Below are positions 6,701 through 7,650 of a DNA stretch of 7,650 nucleotides, piece by piece. Location: positions 1-7,650 of the forward strand of contig JAKAGJ010000081.1 in the NCBI GenBank assembly GCA_021815655.1, written 5' to 3'. Each line of letters begins with the position of its first letter. Within the stretch, counting starts at the first letter, position 1. The position numbers and the translations under genes are program-made. Below the pieces are notes generated by a model. It was not told the DNA's origin. It was given only the letters and a program-made list of their open reading frames with translations, and ran no database searches. The stretch is from Deltaproteobacteria bacterium. GTDB lineage: Bacteria; Desulfobacterota; Desulfarculia; Desulfarculales; Desulfarculaceae.

Positions 6701-7650
6701 ATGCCCTGGCTGATTACCCGCTTGTGCCTGCTGTGCCTACTCCTGGGCCTGACCGGGGCGCTGCCGGCGGCGGCCGAAACGGTGAGCCTGCCCATATCCC
6801 TGGATTATCCCCTGCTGCGCGACATGGTGGCCAAGCAGTCCTTCCCGGGGCCGGGCGAGACGGCCACGGTTTTGAACCAGTTCGGGGGCTGCACCCTGAT
6901 AGAGATGAGCCGGCCGGTGGTGGAGCCGGAGCGGGAGTTCTTGCGCATGCGCTGCGCCATCAAGGTGCGCGTGGGGGTGCCCGTGGCGGGCGGCTGCCTC
7001 AACCCCGTGGACTGGCGGGGCTTCATCGAATTGGTCCAGCGACCGCGCATGAGCGGCCGCAACTGGGAGTTGGGCTTCGACACCCTGGAATCGCGCCTGT
7101 TCAACCAGGACGGCCAGCCGGCCAAGGTGGCCCAGACCATGTGGGATTTAATCAAGGAGCACGTGCACGGCTATCTGGACCGCCAGACCATCAGCCTGGC
7201 CCCGCCCATGAAGGACTTGCAGCAGTTTTTGCCCCTCTTGATGGATGAGCAGTCGCAGCCGCGCATGCAGGCCTGGATGAAGAGTCTGCGCCCCGGGCCG
7301 CTGACCGTCACTCCCCTGGCGCTCAAGGCCGACATCCGCATGGACGTGGTTCCCCAGGCCGCCTCGGAGACCGAGCATCTCACCATCTCCCAGGACGAGT
7401 TGGAGCGCTTCATCCAGACCTGGCAGGCCTGGGACGCCTTCCTGGTGTATCAGATCAACTTCCTGGGGCGCCAGCCGCTCACCGCCCTGGAACAGCGCAC
7501 CCTGCTGGAAACCCTGCTGGAGACCCGCCACCGCTTCGTGGAGGAACTGGCCCAGGAATCGCCAGGGCGCCGCGACGTGGTGCGCGAGCAGTTCGTGCTG
7601 GCCTGGCAGCGCCTGGCCCCCATGTTCAGGCGCCAGTTGGCGGGCGGGGG
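6701..7650 (+). CDS. Secreted protein of unknown function, 3' end beyond right edge
   Basis: At least 316 residues, open to the window end. Residues 1-25 form a Sec signal peptide: a positive charge at R7, a leucine-rich core (8-17), and a probable cleavage after PAAA before E26. There is no lipobox and no further membrane helix, so the mature part should be periplasmic or extracellular. It holds three cysteines (C64, C85, C99), alternating strand-like stretches (27-35, 82-94, 200-216) and the block NWELGFDTLESRLF (121-134). It ends in a helical, charged stretch (about 230-316). I do not recognise a family with certainty. The strand-helix pattern faintly recalls TULIP/DUF4403-type lipid-binding proteins, a low-confidence guess. 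The ATG at 6701 has AAGAGG four bases upstream. It is divergent from the oxidoreductase operon, with 227 bp between them. No convincing promoter of its own was found; TATAGC (6672-6677) lacks a -35 partner. Confidence 0.75.
   Translation, partial: MPWLITRLCLLCLLLGLTGALPAAAETVSLPISLDYPLLRDMVAKQSFPGPGETATVLNQFGGCTLIEMSRPVVEPEREFLRMRCAIKVRVGVPVAGGCLNPVDWRGFIELVQRPRMSGRNWELGFDTLESRLFNQDGQPAKVAQTMWDLIKEHVHGYLDRQTISLAPPMKDLQQFLPLLMDEQSQPRMQAWMKSLRPGPLTVTPLALKADIRMDVVPQAASETEHLTISQDELERFIQTWQAWDAFLVYQINFLGRQPLTALEQRTLLETLLETRHRFVEELAQESPGRRDVVREQFVLAWQRLAPMFRRQLAGG

Overview
The window is GC-rich DNA with strong third-position G/C bias. It reads as a chromosomal segment of an anaerobic bacterium of the former Deltaproteobacteria (Desulfobacterota). 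This placement is an inference from the gene content: an orphan EF-G paralogue of the kind seen in that group, an Old Yellow Enzyme with an Fe-S-type cysteine set, a cobalamin-independent methionine synthase-like protein, and the CxxC..CxxC C-terminal module common in that phylum. I see no rRNA, tRNA, CRISPR array, insertion sequence or phage gene.

Layout. Positions 1-1409 (minus) hold the 5' two thirds of an elongation factor G gene (fusA type), cut by the left edge. It stands outside a str operon. It has a well-formed sigma-70 promoter and a long structured leader in which the best Shine-Dalgarno (SD) sequence is base-paired to an anti-SD-like sequence. Divergent from it, 1598-2263 (plus) encodes an endonuclease III-family DNA glycosylase that ends exactly one residue short of its fourth Fe-S cysteine. 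Positions 2380-3282 and 3392-4300 (plus) are a tandem pair of gap-free paralogues. Each has a seven-helix membrane domain of the sort I associate with diguanylate cyclases, but the catalytic domain is replaced by a roughly 50-residue CxxC..CxxC module. Convergent with them, sharing a CTAG at their stop codons, is a two-gene minus-strand operon: an Old Yellow Enzyme-family flavin oxidoreductase (5340-6473), followed 17 bp later by a UROD/MetE-like zinc-site protein (4297-5322). Divergent from that operon, 6701-7650 (plus) encodes a secreted protein of unknown function, cut by the right edge.

How the genes work together. The OYE and MetE-like genes are very probably co-transcribed and may act on a common substrate, but the pathway is not evident. 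The tandem membrane pair looks like a duplicated sensor unit without a recognisable enzyme output, and it is the best candidate here for an undescribed signalling system. EF-G and the glycosylase are unrelated housekeeping-type functions that share a divergent intergenic region.
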